A DNA stretch of 64,000 nt, taken from the NCBI RefSeq assembly GCF_001571005.1, contig NZ_BCST01000001.1, positions 434,001 through 498,000 of the forward strand. Direction: 5' to 3'. This document shows, in pieces, positions 35,567-45,010 of this stretch (positions are counted from its first letter, which is position 1; each line of letters begins with the position of its first letter). The stretch is from Herbiconiux solani NBRC 106740. GTDB taxonomy: Bacteria > Actinomycetota > Actinomycetes > Actinomycetales > Microbacteriaceae. A program made the position numbers and the translations under genes. Below the pieces are notes generated by a model. That model was not told the DNA's origin. It saw nothing but the letters and a program-made list of their open reading frames with translations, and did no database searches.

Positions 35567-36376
35567 TCAGCCGGCGGCCCCGGGGCGGTCGAGCCACTCG
35601 ACCAGGAGGGTCTGTTCCGAGGAGCTGAGGAACGGCAGTCCGGACGCGTGCGCGCGGAGCGCCACGACCGCCGCGGTGCGGGATTCGGCGTCTGGATCGG
35701 ACTGCACGTCGCTCCCCCGTTCGCCCACGCCTGACTGCGCCTCGCCGGCCCGCCCCTCGTCTGCCTGCCCGTCGCCTGCGCTCCCCTCGACGAGGATGCG
35801 TCCCAGCACCGCCTCGAGCATGTCCTCGAAGACCCCAGGGCTCCGGAGTTCGGCGGGCAGCGCGAGCGAGGACTGCACCGCACCGAGGCCGGCGGCGTGC
35901 ATGATCGCGACCGCTCGCGCCTCGGAGACCCGCAGGAGTCCGGCCCGCGCGACCCGGTTCATCCGACTCGCCAGCACCCGGAGACCCGCGGCCGACGCCT
36001 CGGACCGCGCGGAACGATCGGGATCGCTCAGCAGCCGGAACAGGGCGGGGTTCGCGAGACCGAAGTCGATCTGGTCACGCCACCCCCGCCGCAGATCCTC
36101 GACGGGATCGGCTCCTGCGGCGGAGGCCTCGCGCACGGTGTCGCGTTTCGCGGCGACATGGGTGGCCATCGCGTCCTCGGCCACCGCTTCGAGCAGACCG
36201 TCCTTGTCTCCGAACAGCCGGTAGATGGTCGGCGCCTGCACGCCGGCCCGGGCGGCGACGGCCCGGGTGGTGACGGCGGCCGCTCCCCCGTCGCCGATCA
36301 GCACGGCGGCGGCTCGGATGATCCTGGTGCGGGAATCCGCGATCGTCCGGTCGTCGTCGGTCGGATCTGCACTCAT
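35567..36376 (-). CDS. TetR-family transcriptional regulator
   Basis: 269 residues, longer than usual (about 200) because of a Gly/Glu/Asp/Ala-rich insert and tail after residue 195. The N-terminal helix-turn-helix is typical: RTRIIRAAAVLIGDGGAAAVTTRAVAARAGVQAPTIYRLFGDKDGLLEAV. It is divergent from the NmrA-like gene at 36463, with the AGCGCTAGCGCT palindrome between them as the likely operator for both. A TACCAT hexamer 7 nt before the ATG suggests a leaderless mRNA. Confidence 0.9.
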   Translation of the reverse strand: MSADPTDDDRTIADSRTRIIRAAAVLIGDGGAAAVTTRAVAARAGVQAPTIYRLFGDKDGLLEAVAEDAMATHVAAKRDTVREASAAGADPVEDLRRGWRDQIDFGLANPALFRLLSDPDRSARSEASAAGLRVLASRMNRVARAGLLRVSEARAVAIMHAAGLGAVQSSLALPAELRSPGVFEDMLEAVLGRILVEGSAGDGQADEGRAGEAQSGVGERGSDVQSDPDAESRTAAVVALRAHASGLPFLSSSEQTLLVEWLDRPGAAG

Positions 36377-36383
36377 GTTTCCG

Positions 36384-36389
36384 ATGGTA
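36384..36389 (-). promoter_or_regulatory. Putative -10 hexamer for leaderless tetR
   Basis: TACCAT on the minus strand, 7 nt before the ATG at 36376 and 8 bp from the operator-like palindrome. Confidence 0.4.
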
Positions 36390-36396
36390 ACGCATG

Positions 36397-36408
36397 AGCG
36401 CTAGCGCT
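36397..36408. promoter_or_regulatory. TetR operator candidate
   Basis: Perfect 12-bp palindrome AGCGCTAGCGCT in the divergent tetR/NmrA-like gap; a plus-strand TAATAT (36410-36415) follows immediately, so binding would block both promoters. Confidence 0.6.
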
Positions 36409-36462
36409 GTAATATCGGTGCTACTGTTGCGCTGATTCCACCGCTAACGAATTGGAGCGATC

Positions 36463-37320
36463 ATGATCGTCATCACCGGCGCCACGGGGGCCCTCAACGG
36501 AAGCACCCTCAAACACCTGCTCGAGACCATGCCCGCCGGAGGGATCGCCGCCGTCGTGCGCGACCCGTCGAAGGCCGGCGCGCTGGCCTCGCGAGGGGTC
36601 GAGATCCGCCAGGGCGACTATGCCCGGCCCGAGACTCTTGTCCCCGCTTTCTCCGGCGCCGACCAGCTGCTGCTCGTCTCGTCGAACGACCAGGGCGCGG
36701 ATGCCGTCGCCCTGCACCGCAACGCGGTCGAGGCCGCTGTCGAGGCGGGCGTCGGCCGCATCCTATACACGAGCCATCAGGGAACCGCGGCCGACAGCCC
36801 CTTCGCGCCGGCGCGCGACCACGCGGCGACCGAGGAGCTGCTGGCCGCCTCGGGGCTGCCGTGGACCTCGCTGCGCAACGGCTTCTACGCCCACACCCTC
36901 GGCTGGGCCACGGCCGGCTGGCGCGAGACCGGTGTGATCGCCGTGCCCGCCGACGGGCCGATCTCGTGGACCGCGCGGGAGGATGCGGCCGAAGCGGCCG
37001 CCGCCGTGATCCTGAGCGACGGCAAGTACGAGGGGCTCGTCACCCTCACGGCGCCGGATGCCCCGGACTTCACCCGGATCGCCGAGATCGCGAGCGAGCT
37101 GGCCGGCCGCCCGGTGGAGCGAGTCGTCCTCGACCCCGAGGAGTGGGTCGCGCGCCAGGTCGCGGTCGGCGCGCCCGAAGCCGGGGCACGGTTCCTGCTC
37201 GGGATGTACCTGGCCGCGGCGGAGGGCTACTTCTCCGGCACGGATCCGCTTCTGGGCACCCTGCTCGGGCGCGAACCGGCCTCGGCGCGTGACGCACTCA
37301 TCCAGGCCGACGAGCGATGA
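36463..37320 (+). CDS. NmrA-like NAD(P)-binding oxidoreductase (QorB-type atypical SDR)
   Basis: 285 residues. N-terminal Rossmann glycine motif ITGATGALNG, then VVRDPSKAGALASRGVEIRQGDY and the Asn/Gly region DQLLLVSSND; the rest (EELLAASGLPWTSLRNGFY, DAAEAAAAVIL) follows the NmrA/QorB atypical SDR pattern. Members are NADPH-dependent quinone reductases or redox sensors. GGAG precedes the ATG. Divergent from its probable repressor TetR. A downstream neighbour, dnaE, is convergent with 9 bp between stops. Confidence 0.88.
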   Translation: MIVITGATGALNGSTLKHLLETMPAGGIAAVVRDPSKAGALASRGVEIRQGDYARPETLVPAFSGADQLLLVSSNDQGADAVALHRNAVEAAVEAGVGRILYTSHQGTAADSPFAPARDHAATEELLAASGLPWTSLRNGFYAHTLGWATAGWRETGVIAVPADGPISWTAREDAAEAAAAVILSDGKYEGLVTLTAPDAPDFTRIAEIASELAGRPVERVVLDPEEWVARQVAVGAPEAGARFLLGMYLAAAEGYFSGTDPLLGTLLGREPASARDALIQADER

Positions 37321-37329
37321 GGTGCTGGC

Positions 37330-40300
37330 TCACACCAGGCAGTTCGGCCCGAGCAGCGACTTGAGCTCGCCGTACAGGTCGGCCGTCACGTTCACGCCGT
37401 AGGGCACCTCGAACACCCGCACGTTGTCGCTCTTGACCAGCCGCAGCCTCACCTCGGTATCGCCGGAGTGCCGGATCAGCACGTCGTTCAGCGCCTGCAC
37501 CGTGTCGGTGGTCGCCTTGTACTCGGCCAACGAGATCTGCAGCGGGCCCGAGGTGCCGACCTGCCCGAGATCGGGCTGGAACAGGCTGAACGCGTGCAGG
37601 TTCATCCCGTCGTCCCGCAGCGAGACCCGTCCGCGCACGACGACGATGGTGTCGTTCGTGAGCGCCGGCCCGAACTCCTGGTACGTCTTGCCCATGAACA
37701 TCGCGGTGATCTCGCCGCCGAAGTCCTCGACCGTGATCATGCCGTACTGGTTGCCCGAGTTCTTCGCGGTGCGGTGCTGCACGCTCGTGATCAGGCCCGC
37801 GACCGTGACCTGGTCGCCGTCCTGCGTCTGCTCGCTCTCGAGCAGGTCGAGGATGCTCGTGGAAGCGACCTTGGCGAGCGGGATCTCGAGACCTGCGAGC
37901 GGGTGGTCCGAGACGTAGAGCCCGAGCATGTCGCGCTCGAACGCGAGCTTGTCGCGCTTGGCCCACTCGGGGCGCACCGGGATGTCGTGCACCTCCTCCG
38001 GCGCATCCCAGAGCGAGTCGAAGTCGAAGCCGACCTGGCCGTTCGCCTCGTTGCGCTTCTGCGAGACGGCGTTGTCGATCATCCCCTCGTGCACCTCGAT
38101 CAGGGCGCGGCGGGTGGAGCCGAGCGAGTCGAAGGCGCCGGCCTTGATCAGCGACTCGATCGTGCGCTTGTTGGTCGCACCGAGCGGGATCTTCTTCAGG
38201 AAGTCGCCGAAGGAGGTGAACGCCCCCTTCTCCTCGCGAGCGCCCTTGATCAGCTCGACCACGTTCATCCCGACGTTGCGGACCGCACCCATGCCGAAGC
38301 GGATGTCGGTACCGACGGCGGTGAAGAAACCGATCGACTCGTTGACGTCCGGCGGCAGCACCTTGATGCCCATGCGGCGGCACTCGCTGAGGTACATCGC
38401 CATCTTGTCCTTGGAGTCGCCGACGCTCGTGAGGAGCGCGGCCATGTACTCGGCCGGGTAGTGCGTCTTCAGGTACGCGGTCCAGTACGAGACCACCCCG
38501 TAGGCGGCCGAGTGCGCCTTGTTGAAGGCGTAGTCGGAGAACGGCAGCAGGATGTCCCAGAGCGTCTTGACCGCGGCCTCGGAGTAGCCGTTGTCGTGCA
38601 TGCCCTTCGAGAAGCCCTCGTACTGCTTGTCGAGCTCGGACTTCTTCTTCTTGCCCATCGCGCGCCGCAGCAGGTCGGCCTGCGCGAGCGTGAAGCCCGC
38701 GAGCTTCTGCGCGATCGACATGACCTGCTCCTGGTAGACGATCAGGCCGTAGGTGCCGCCCAGAACCTCCCGGAGCGCCTCTTCGAGCTCGGGATGGATC
38801 GGCGTGATCGGCTGGATGCCGTTCTTGCGCAAGGCGTAGTTCGTGTGCGAGTCGGCACCCATCGGGCCCGGCCGGTAGAGCGCCAGGACGGCCGAGATGT
38901 CCTCGAAGTTGTCGGGCTTCATCAGGCGGAGGAGCCCGCGCATCGGGCCGCCGTCGAGCTGGAACACGCCCAGGGTGTCGCCGCGGGCGAGCAGCTCGTA
39001 ACTCGGCACGTCGTCGAGGGTGAGGTCTTCGAGCACGAGGTCTTCGCCGCGGTTGGCCCGGATGTTGTCGAGCGCGTCGTCGATGATCGTCAGGTTGCGA
39101 AGACCCAGGAAGTCCATCTTGATCAACCCGAGCGACTCGGCCGCCGGGTAGTCGAACTGGGTGACGATCTGGCCGTCCTGCTCCCGCTTCATGATCGGGA
39201 TGATGTCGATCAGCGGATCGCTGGACATGATCACGCCCGCCGCGTGCACGCCCCACTGCCGCTTCAGGTTCTCGATGCCGAGCGCGGTGTCGAAGACCGT
39301 GCGCGCCTCGGGGTCGGTCTCGATGACCGTGCGGATGTCGACGGCCTCCTTGTACCGCGGGTGCGCCTTGTCGAAGATGCCCGAGAGGGGGATGTCTTTT
39401 CCCATGATGGGCGGCGGCATCGCCTTCGTGAGCTTCTCGCCCATGCTGAACGGGAAGCCGAGCACGCGCCCGGAGTCTTTCAGCGCCTGCTTCGCCTTGA
39501 TCGTGCCGTAGGTCACGATCTGCGCGACGCGCTCGCTGCCGTACTTCTCGGTCACGTACTTGATGACCTCGCCACGGCGCCGGTCGTCGAAGTCGACGTC
39601 GAAGTCGGGCATGCTGACTCGGTCGGGGTTGAGGAACCGCTCGAAGATCAGGCCGTGCACGAGCGGGTCGAGGTCGGTGATCTTCATCGCGTAGGCGGCC
39701 ATGGAACCGGCGCCCGAACCACGGCCGGGGCCGACGCGGATGCCGTTGCGCTTGGACCAGTTGATGAAGTCGGCGACGACGAGGAAGTAGCCGGGGAAGC
39801 CCATCCCCTTGATCACGCCGACCTCGTAGTCGGCGCGCTCGCGCACCTCGCGGGTGACGCCGTCGGGGTAGCGCTCCTTGAGCCCGGCCTCGACCTCCTT
39901 CTCGAACCAGGTCGCCTCGGTCTCGCCCTCGGGCACCGGATAGCGCGGCATGTAGTTGGCGCTCGTGTCGAACGCGACCTCGCAGCGCTCGGCGATCAGC
40001 AGCGTGTTGTCGCAGGCCTCCGGGTAGTCGCGGAAGATCTGGCGCATCTCGGCCGCCGACTTGAGGTAGAACTCGTCGGCGTCGAACTTGAAGCGGTTCG
40101 GGTCGCTGAGGGTGGAGCCGGACTGCACGCAGAGCAGAGCGGCGTGGCTCGTGGCGTCGTGGGCGTGCGTGTAGTGCAGGTCGTTCGTCGCGACCAGCGG
40201 CAGGTCGAGCTGCTTGGCGAGCCGGAGCAGGTCGGTCATGATCCGGCGCTCGATGTCGAGACCGTGATCCATGATCTCGCAGAAGAAGTTCTCTTTGCCG

Positions 40301-40842
40301 AAGATGTCGCGGAAGTCGGAGGCGGCCTTGACGGCCTCGTCGTACTGGCCGAGCCGGAGACGGGTCTGCACCTCGCCACTCGGGCATCCGGTGGTCGCGA
40401 TCAGGCCTTTGCCGTACTCGCTCAGCAGCTCGCGGTCCATCCGGGGCTTGAAGTAGTAGCCCTCGATGCTCGCCTTGCTGGAGAGGCGGAAGAGGTTGTG
40501 CATCCCCTCGGTGCTCTGCGAGAGCAGGGTCATGTGCGTGTACGCGCCGGCGCCGCTGACGTCGTCGCCGCCGCCGTTGCCCCAGCGCACCCGCGTCTTG
40601 TCCGAGCGGTGGGTGCCGGGGGTGAGGTAGGCCTCGGTGCCGATGATCGGCTTGATGCCCGCCTCGGTGGCCGTCTTCCAGAAGTCGAAGGCACCGAAGA
40701 CGTTGCCGTGGTCGGTGACCGCGACGGCGGGCATGCCCTGTTCTTTCGCGGCCTCGATCAGGGGTTTCACCCGCGCGGCGCCGTCCAGCATCGAGTACTC
40801 GCTGTGGACGTGCAGGTGCACGAAGGAATCGTTCGAGGGCAC
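37330..40842 (-). CDS. dnaE: DNA polymerase III alpha subunit
   Basis: 1170 residues, replicative polymerase DnaE1 type. The N-terminal PHP domain begins FVHLHVHSEYSMLDGAARV; the polymerase active site includes PDFDVDFDD (two catalytic Asp) and GAGSMAAYAM; tandem HhH and an OB-fold (VTVAGLITSVQHRTAKNSGN) follow towards the C-terminus. The start is a GTG with GGAG 6 nt upstream; a TAGACT at 40873-40878 is a possible -10 giving a short leader. Chromosomal housekeeping gene. Confidence 0.98.
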   Translation of the reverse strand: MPSNDSFVHLHVHSEYSMLDGAARVKPLIEAAKEQGMPAVAVTDHGNVFGAFDFWKTATEAGIKPIIGTEAYLTPGTHRSDKTRVRWGNGGGDDVSGAGAYTHMTLLSQSTEGMHNLFRLSSKASIEGYYFKPRMDRELLSEYGKGLIATTGCPSGEVQTRLRLGQYDEAVKAASDFRDIFGKENFFCEIMDHGLDIERRIMTDLLRLAKQLDLPLVATNDLHYTHAHDATSHAALLCVQSGSTLSDPNRFKFDADEFYLKSAAEMRQIFRDYPEACDNTLLIAERCEVAFDTSANYMPRYPVPEGETEATWFEKEVEAGLKERYPDGVTREVRERADYEVGVIKGMGFPGYFLVVADFINWSKRNGIRVGPGRGSGAGSMAAYAMKITDLDPLVHGLIFERFLNPDRVSMPDFDVDFDDRRRGEVIKYVTEKYGSERVAQIVTYGTIKAKQALKDSGRVLGFPFSMGEKLTKAMPPPIMGKDIPLSGIFDKAHPRYKEAVDIRTVIETDPEARTVFDTALGIENLKRQWGVHAAGVIMSSDPLIDIIPIMKREQDGQIVTQFDYPAAESLGLIKMDFLGLRNLTIIDDALDNIRANRGEDLVLEDLTLDDVPSYELLARGDTLGVFQLDGGPMRGLLRLMKPDNFEDISAVLALYRPGPMGADSHTNYALRKNGIQPITPIHPELEEALREVLGGTYGLIVYQEQVMSIAQKLAGFTLAQADLLRRAMGKKKKSELDKQYEGFSKGMHDNGYSEAAVKTLWDILLPFSDYAFNKAHSAAYGVVSYWTAYLKTHYPAEYMAALLTSVGDSKDKMAMYLSECRRMGIKVLPPDVNESIGFFTAVGTDIRFGMGAVRNVGMNVVELIKGAREEKGAFTSFGDFLKKIPLGATNKRTIESLIKAGAFDSLGSTRRALIEVHEGMIDNAVSQKRNEANGQVGFDFDSLWDAPEEVHDIPVRPEWAKRDKLAFERDMLGLYVSDHPLAGLEIPLAKVASTSILDLLESEQTQDGDQVTVAGLITSVQHRTAKNSGNQYGMITVEDFGGEITAMFMGKTYQEFGPALTNDTIVVVRGRVSLRDDGMNLHAFSLFQPDLGQVGTSGPLQISLAEYKATTDTVQALNDVLIRHSGDTEVRLRLVKSDNVRVFEVPYGVNVTADLYGELKSLLGPNCLV

Positions 40843-40897
40843 TGAGTCTCCGGCGTGGTCGGCGTGGGTTCCAAGTCTAAACGCCGACCCGGGGAGG

Positions 40898-41149
40898 TCA
40901 GGCGACCACGCCGCCCATCGCGCCGATGACCCTCAGCTGCTGCTCGCGCGCGACGCCCTGGGCGTGGAACTTTCCATCGGGCGTGAAGTACGCGACGAGC
41001 CCGTCGGGGTTCGGATGACCCCAGGCGCGGAGGTGCTTCTCGAGGTCTTTGACGTAGTAGCGCGCCTCACCGTCGATCGTCTTCTTCTCGGTGTGCTCCG
41101 AGGCCTCGAGCTGCTCGGGGGTGAAATGGGATGTGTTCTCCGGCTCCAT
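40898..41149 (-). CDS. Small conserved protein of unknown function
   Basis: 83 residues, soluble, with SEHTEKKTIDGEARYYVKDLEKHLRAWGHPNPDGLVAYFTPDGKF as its most structured part; the pattern suggests one helix followed by a small sheet. The ATG at 41149 has no ribosome-binding site but a TACGCT 6 nt upstream, as at other leaderless starts. Its position between dnaE and the LtrA group does not suggest a function. No family recognised. Confidence 0.7.
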   Translation of the reverse strand: MEPENTSHFTPEQLEASEHTEKKTIDGEARYYVKDLEKHLRAWGHPNPDGLVAYFTPDGKFHAQGVAREQQLRVIGAMGGVVA

Positions 41150-41155
41150 GGCAGA

Positions 41156-41161
41156 AGCGTA
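41156..41161 (-). promoter_or_regulatory. Putative -10 hexamer for leaderless small gene
   Basis: TACGCT on the minus strand, 6 nt before the ATG at 41149. Confidence 0.45.
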
Positions 41162-41220
41162 TCCGGGGCGGGGCGGTCAGCTCCAGAGGGTGGGCGTGCC
41201 GGATGCGGCGACGCGCGCGG

Positions 41221-41898
41221 TCAGCTCCAGGGGCTGTCGTCGCGCCACGGGGCGAGGTCGACCTCGTTGCCCTCGGGGTCGGCCAGGGTCCACCACTCCG
41301 GCGCGTCGGCGTCGTTCGCGATGCGGCCGCCGGCGGCCAGAGCGGCGGCCAGCCGGGACTCCACCTGGTCGCGGGGCAGGTAGACGTCGAGGTGGATGGT
41401 GTTGCGCTCGGCTCTCGGCGCGTCGATCTGCTGGATCCACACGTTCGGGCCGAGCCGGCGCGGGTCGGTGAGATCGGCATCCTCGACCGGGGTGTAGCCG
41501 AGAACGGCCTCCCAGAACCGGCGGACGGCCGGCACGTCGACCGCGTCGATCGCGATCTGCAGGCTCTGCACGGCCGAGGGGTCGGCGCGCAGGCCGAGCT
41601 CGCGCGCGGCCCCGGATATCTGCCGGGCCAGGTCGAGGTCGCGCCGGCTGATGTCGCCGGTGTCGTGGCTGATCAGGCGCACCGCGACGCCTCCGTAGCG
41701 GAGGTCGATTTCCGGATGATGCCCGGCGGTCTCGGCGAGAGTCGCGACGGCAGCCACGAACGCGGCGCCCCGCGCGAACGACCCCGGCCCGGCGGATACG
41801 GTGTCGAAGAAGGCGCGGGCGCCGTCGCCGACCACCCGCCAGTCGGCCGTGCCCTCGGCGGCCCGGAAGTCGCGGGGCGAGATCGCGTCGTCGCTCAT
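41221..41898 (-). CDS. Pterin-4a-carbinolamine dehydratase/VOC-domain fusion
   Basis: 225 residues with two domains. The N-terminal 100 residues are a pterin-4a-carbinolamine dehydratase-like fold: FVAAVATLAETAGHHPEIDLRYGGVAVRLISHDTGDI, including the HHPE segment that forms the active site. Residues about 108-225 are a VOC (glyoxalase/bleomycin-resistance) domain: QIAIDAVDVPAVRRFWEAVLGY, IHLDVYL and WWTLADPEGNEVDL, with metal-ligand positions Asp/His/Glu partly kept. The ATG at 41898 starts 3 bp after the ltrA stop. Substrate unknown. Confidence 0.82.
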   Translation of the reverse strand: MSDDAISPRDFRAAEGTADWRVVGDGARAFFDTVSAGPGSFARGAAFVAAVATLAETAGHHPEIDLRYGGVAVRLISHDTGDISRRDLDLARQISGAARELGLRADPSAVQSLQIAIDAVDVPAVRRFWEAVLGYTPVEDADLTDPRRLGPNVWIQQIDAPRAERNTIHLDVYLPRDQVESRLAAALAAGGRIANDADAPEWWTLADPEGNEVDLAPWRDDSPWS

Positions 41899-41901
41899 GC
41901 C

Positions 41902-43266
41902 TTACGTTGTACGCCCTGCGGGCGGCGCTGTCGAGGCCTCCCCTTCCCGCCGCGCTGCCGAGGCCTCCCCCGCACGCCAGGCGCGGAGGGTGTGCCGGTA
42001 GCCGACCAGTTCGTGGCCCACGACCTCGATCACGGCGCCCAGCGCGACGAGTCCGACGATCACGCTGAGGGAGGTAAGCGAACCGCGCTGCTCGATGTCG
42101 AACGGAGCATCCCGGCCTGTGATCGCTCCCATGACGACGGCGGCGGCCAGAGGGGCGAGCGTCAGCAGCACGAGCGGCAGGTGGCTGAGGTCGTAGGAGC
42201 GCATCAGCACGCTCCAGATCAGGAAGATGAGCACGACCGTCAGCGCGAGCGGGATGGCGAGCGCGAGCGCGATCCCGTAGAGCGACACCTCGCCCCGCTC
42301 GACGGCGATCGTGGTGAGGTGCAGGCCCGCGCCGATCGCCGCGATCGACCCGAAGAGGGCGAGGTGGGCGTACCGCCAGGCGAAGGTGCGCTCGGGCCGC
42401 AGCTCGAGCACGAGGCGGGAGGGGACGAGGAAGTAGGTCCACCACACCGCCGCCGCGATCACGAGCCCGGACGCGGCGATCAGCACGGCCTCCCCCGTCC
42501 AGCCCTGTTCCTGGGTGAGGGCGCCGACCGCCGCCGTCGTCCCGGCGATCACCTCGCCGACGGTGATCAGGGTCAGCAGCGCGAAGCGCTCGGCGATGTG
42601 CCCGGCGTTCCACGGCGAGTAGCCGTATCGCCTGGTGGCGACCACCGGGGCGACCATCTCGAACAGTGCCACCACGACCAGCGCGATCACGGTCGCGGGG
42701 GCCGGGAGCGGGAGCACGGCCGTCAGCAGCCAGGCCACCTGCGCCACCGAGATGATGATCACGTAGGAGTAGGCGTTCCTCCGGTGGTCCGGGTCGCGGA
42801 TGGCCGCCCGCAGCCAGAGCAGGATCTGCGGCACCCGCATGATGATGTACCCGATCACCATCAGGAGGTTGTTCGGACTCTCACCGTGCGCGGCCGCCTC
42901 GAACGAGACCGGCAGGCCGTAGGTGAGCACGATCACGCCGATCATCTGCACGATCGTGGCGAGACGCACGAGCACGTCGTCGTTGCTGTAGGCCGACGAG
43001 AACCAGGTGAAGTTGAGCCAGGCCCAGCTGACCGCCCAGATCGCGAAGGCGTAGGCGCCGATCGAGGGCCAGATCGTGCCCTCGCCGAGGTGCTCGGCGA
43101 GCAGATCGGCCGCCGCTGCGAAGGCGACGACGTAGGTGAGGTCGTAGAGGAGCTCGAGCGGGGTGGTGGTTCGCCCGCGCTCGCGAGGGTCACGGCCCGT
43201 CATGGGCCGCAGGCGGTGGTGCAGTTCGTGCTTGAGCTGGGTCTCGAAGTCGATCGTGCCGGTCAT
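41902..43266 (-). CDS. LtrA-family (low-temperature-requirement A) membrane protein
   Basis: 454 residues with about 12 hydrophobic helices. It carries the family landmarks TTPLELLYDLTYVVAFAAAADLLAEHL near the N-terminus and NAGHIAERFALLTLITVGEVIAGTT in the middle. LtrA proteins are widespread but of unclear function. GGGAGG 4 nt before the ATG at 43266 makes this start convincing. Upstream of and coupled to the pterin-dehydratase/VOC fusion, divergent from the photolyase gene. Confidence 0.88.
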   Translation of the reverse strand: MTGTIDFETQLKHELHHRLRPMTGRDPRERGRTTTPLELLYDLTYVVAFAAAADLLAEHLGEGTIWPSIGAYAFAIWAVSWAWLNFTWFSSAYSNDDVLVRLATIVQMIGVIVLTYGLPVSFEAAAHGESPNNLLMVIGYIIMRVPQILLWLRAAIRDPDHRRNAYSYVIIISVAQVAWLLTAVLPLPAPATVIALVVVALFEMVAPVVATRRYGYSPWNAGHIAERFALLTLITVGEVIAGTTAAVGALTQEQGWTGEAVLIAASGLVIAAAVWWTYFLVPSRLVLELRPERTFAWRYAHLALFGSIAAIGAGLHLTTIAVERGEVSLYGIALALAIPLALTVVLIFLIWSVLMRSYDLSHLPLVLLTLAPLAAAVVMGAITGRDAPFDIEQRGSLTSLSVIVGLVALGAVIEVVGHELVGYRHTLRAWRAGEASAARREGEASTAPPAGRTT

Positions 43267-43367
43267 GTTCCCTCCCGGCTGCATTGTGACGCACCGGGAG
43301 CCGCGTGACCAGAGGCGGTTCGCGGTCGCGACGACCGCATCCGGGTGCCGGTGTCGTGGGGTGTGCC

Positions 43368-43373
43368 TACTCT
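43368..43373 (+). promoter_or_regulatory. Putative -10 hexamer for leaderless photolyase gene
   Basis: TACTCT lies 6 nt before the ATG at 43380, with no ribosome-binding site. Confidence 0.55.
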
Positions 43374-43379
43374 GGCCCC

Positions 43380-44855
43380 ATGAGTTCGACATCGCGCACC
43401 CGCTGGCTGTTCGCCGGACAGCTGGGGCCCGTGTTCGACGACGGCGGCCCGATCATGATCGTCGAGGCCCGGTCGGTGTTCGGGCGGCGGCCGATGCACC
43501 GGGCGAAGGCGCACCTCATCCTCTCGGCGCTCCGCCATCGCGCGGCCGAGCTCGGCGATCGGGTCGAGTACCACCGGGTCGAGCGGTATTCCGAGGTCGT
43601 GACCGGTCGGGACGACCTCGAGGTGATCGACCCGACGTCCTGGTCGGCGAGGCGCTTCGTGCGCCGGCACGGGATGGCGGTGCTGCCGAGCCGTGGGTTC
43701 GTGACGTCCGAGCCGGAGTTCGCCGAGTGGGCCGCGGGCCGGCAGGGTTCGCGCCTGCTGCTGGACGACTTCTACCGCACGGTGAGGCGGCGCACCGGGC
43801 TGCTCATGCGCGGCGACCAGCCCGAGGGCGGGCGCTGGAACTACGACCACGACAACCGGCAGCCACCCCCGAAGAATGCGGCCAGGCTGGGCCTGCCCGA
43901 CCCATGGTGGCCCGAGGAGGACGAGATCGACGCAGAGGTGCGCGACGACCTCGACCGCTGGCAGCGCGAGGGCGCCGTCGAGCTCGTCGGCGACGACGGG
44001 CCGCGCCGGTTCGCCGCCACCCACGACGAGGCGACCCGCGCGCTCGAGGACTTCATCGGCTCGCGCCTCAACGACTTCGGCCCGTTCGAGGATGCGATGC
44101 TGGGCGGTGACTGGACGATGGCGCACTCCTTGCTCAGCGCCCCGCTCAACCTCGGGCTGCTGGATCCGCTCGAGGTCGCCGAGCGCGTCGTCGCGGAGTA
44201 CCACGCCGGCCGCGCGCCGCTCGCGGGCGTCGAGGGCTTCGTGCGTCAGCTCGTCGGCTGGCGCGACTACGTCTGGCACCTCTACTGGCACCTCGGCGAG
44301 ACCTACCCGGCGCGCAGCGACTACCTGGGCGCGCACGAACCGCTGCCGGAGGCGTTCCGCACCCTCGATCCCTCAATGATCGAAGCCACCTGCCTCCGCG
44401 AGACGGTCGACGGGATGCGCCGGCACGGCTGGGCCCACCACATCCAGCGGCTGATGGTGCTCGGCAACTGGGCGCTCCAGCACGGCTACGACCCGGTGGC
44501 GCTCAACGACTGGTTCGTCGACATGTTCGTCGACGGCACCCCGTGGGTGATGCCGGCGAACGTGATCGGCATGTCCCAGCACGCCGACGGCGGCATCGTG
44601 GCCACGAAGCCCTACGCCTCCGGTGGCGCTTACATCAACCGGATGTCGGACTACTGCGGGGCGTGCGTCTTCGACCCGAAGGTGCGGCTCGGCGAGAACG
44701 CGTGCCCGTTCACCGCGGGGTACTGGGCCTTCCTCGACCGGGTCGAGCCGCGCATCCGGGGCAACCAGCGGATGGCGCAGCCCCTGGCAGGGCTGCGGGG
44801 TCTCGCCGACCGGAAAGCCGTGGTCGACCAGGAGCGGCACCGCGAGCGGTGGTGA
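43380..44855 (+). CDS. Iron-sulfur bacterial cryptochrome/photolyase (PhrB-like)
   Basis: 491 residues. Four cysteines that would bind a [4Fe-4S] cluster are at C338 (ATCLRET), C426 and C429 (YCGAC) and C442 (ACPF); their spacing (88, 3, 13) is the same as in Agrobacterium PhrB. FAD-binding helices follow the family (RLNDFGPFEDAM, GWAHHIQRLMVLGN, FVDGTPWVMPANVIGMSQHADGG). It is predicted to repair (6-4) photoproducts using FAD and light. Divergent from ltrA with a 113-bp gap. Confidence 0.93.
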   Translation: MSSTSRTRWLFAGQLGPVFDDGGPIMIVEARSVFGRRPMHRAKAHLILSALRHRAAELGDRVEYHRVERYSEVVTGRDDLEVIDPTSWSARRFVRRHGMAVLPSRGFVTSEPEFAEWAAGRQGSRLLLDDFYRTVRRRTGLLMRGDQPEGGRWNYDHDNRQPPPKNAARLGLPDPWWPEEDEIDAEVRDDLDRWQREGAVELVGDDGPRRFAATHDEATRALEDFIGSRLNDFGPFEDAMLGGDWTMAHSLLSAPLNLGLLDPLEVAERVVAEYHAGRAPLAGVEGFVRQLVGWRDYVWHLYWHLGETYPARSDYLGAHEPLPEAFRTLDPSMIEATCLRETVDGMRRHGWAHHIQRLMVLGNWALQHGYDPVALNDWFVDMFVDGTPWVMPANVIGMSQHADGGIVATKPYASGGAYINRMSDYCGACVFDPKVRLGENACPFTAGYWAFLDRVEPRIRGNQRMAQPLAGLRGLADRKAVVDQERHRERW

Positions 44856-45010
44856 CGAGCGGCCGACGGGTGACCGTCGGCATCCATTCGGCGAGGCATC
44901 CGCTTCAGGACACGTCCGCTAGAGGACGGCCGGCGCCCTTCCGCAGGGCCGTGCCGGTTTGCGAAGCTGGGCACGCGCAGACGTCCGTGCCGCGTTCCTC
45001 CGGGGAGGCT

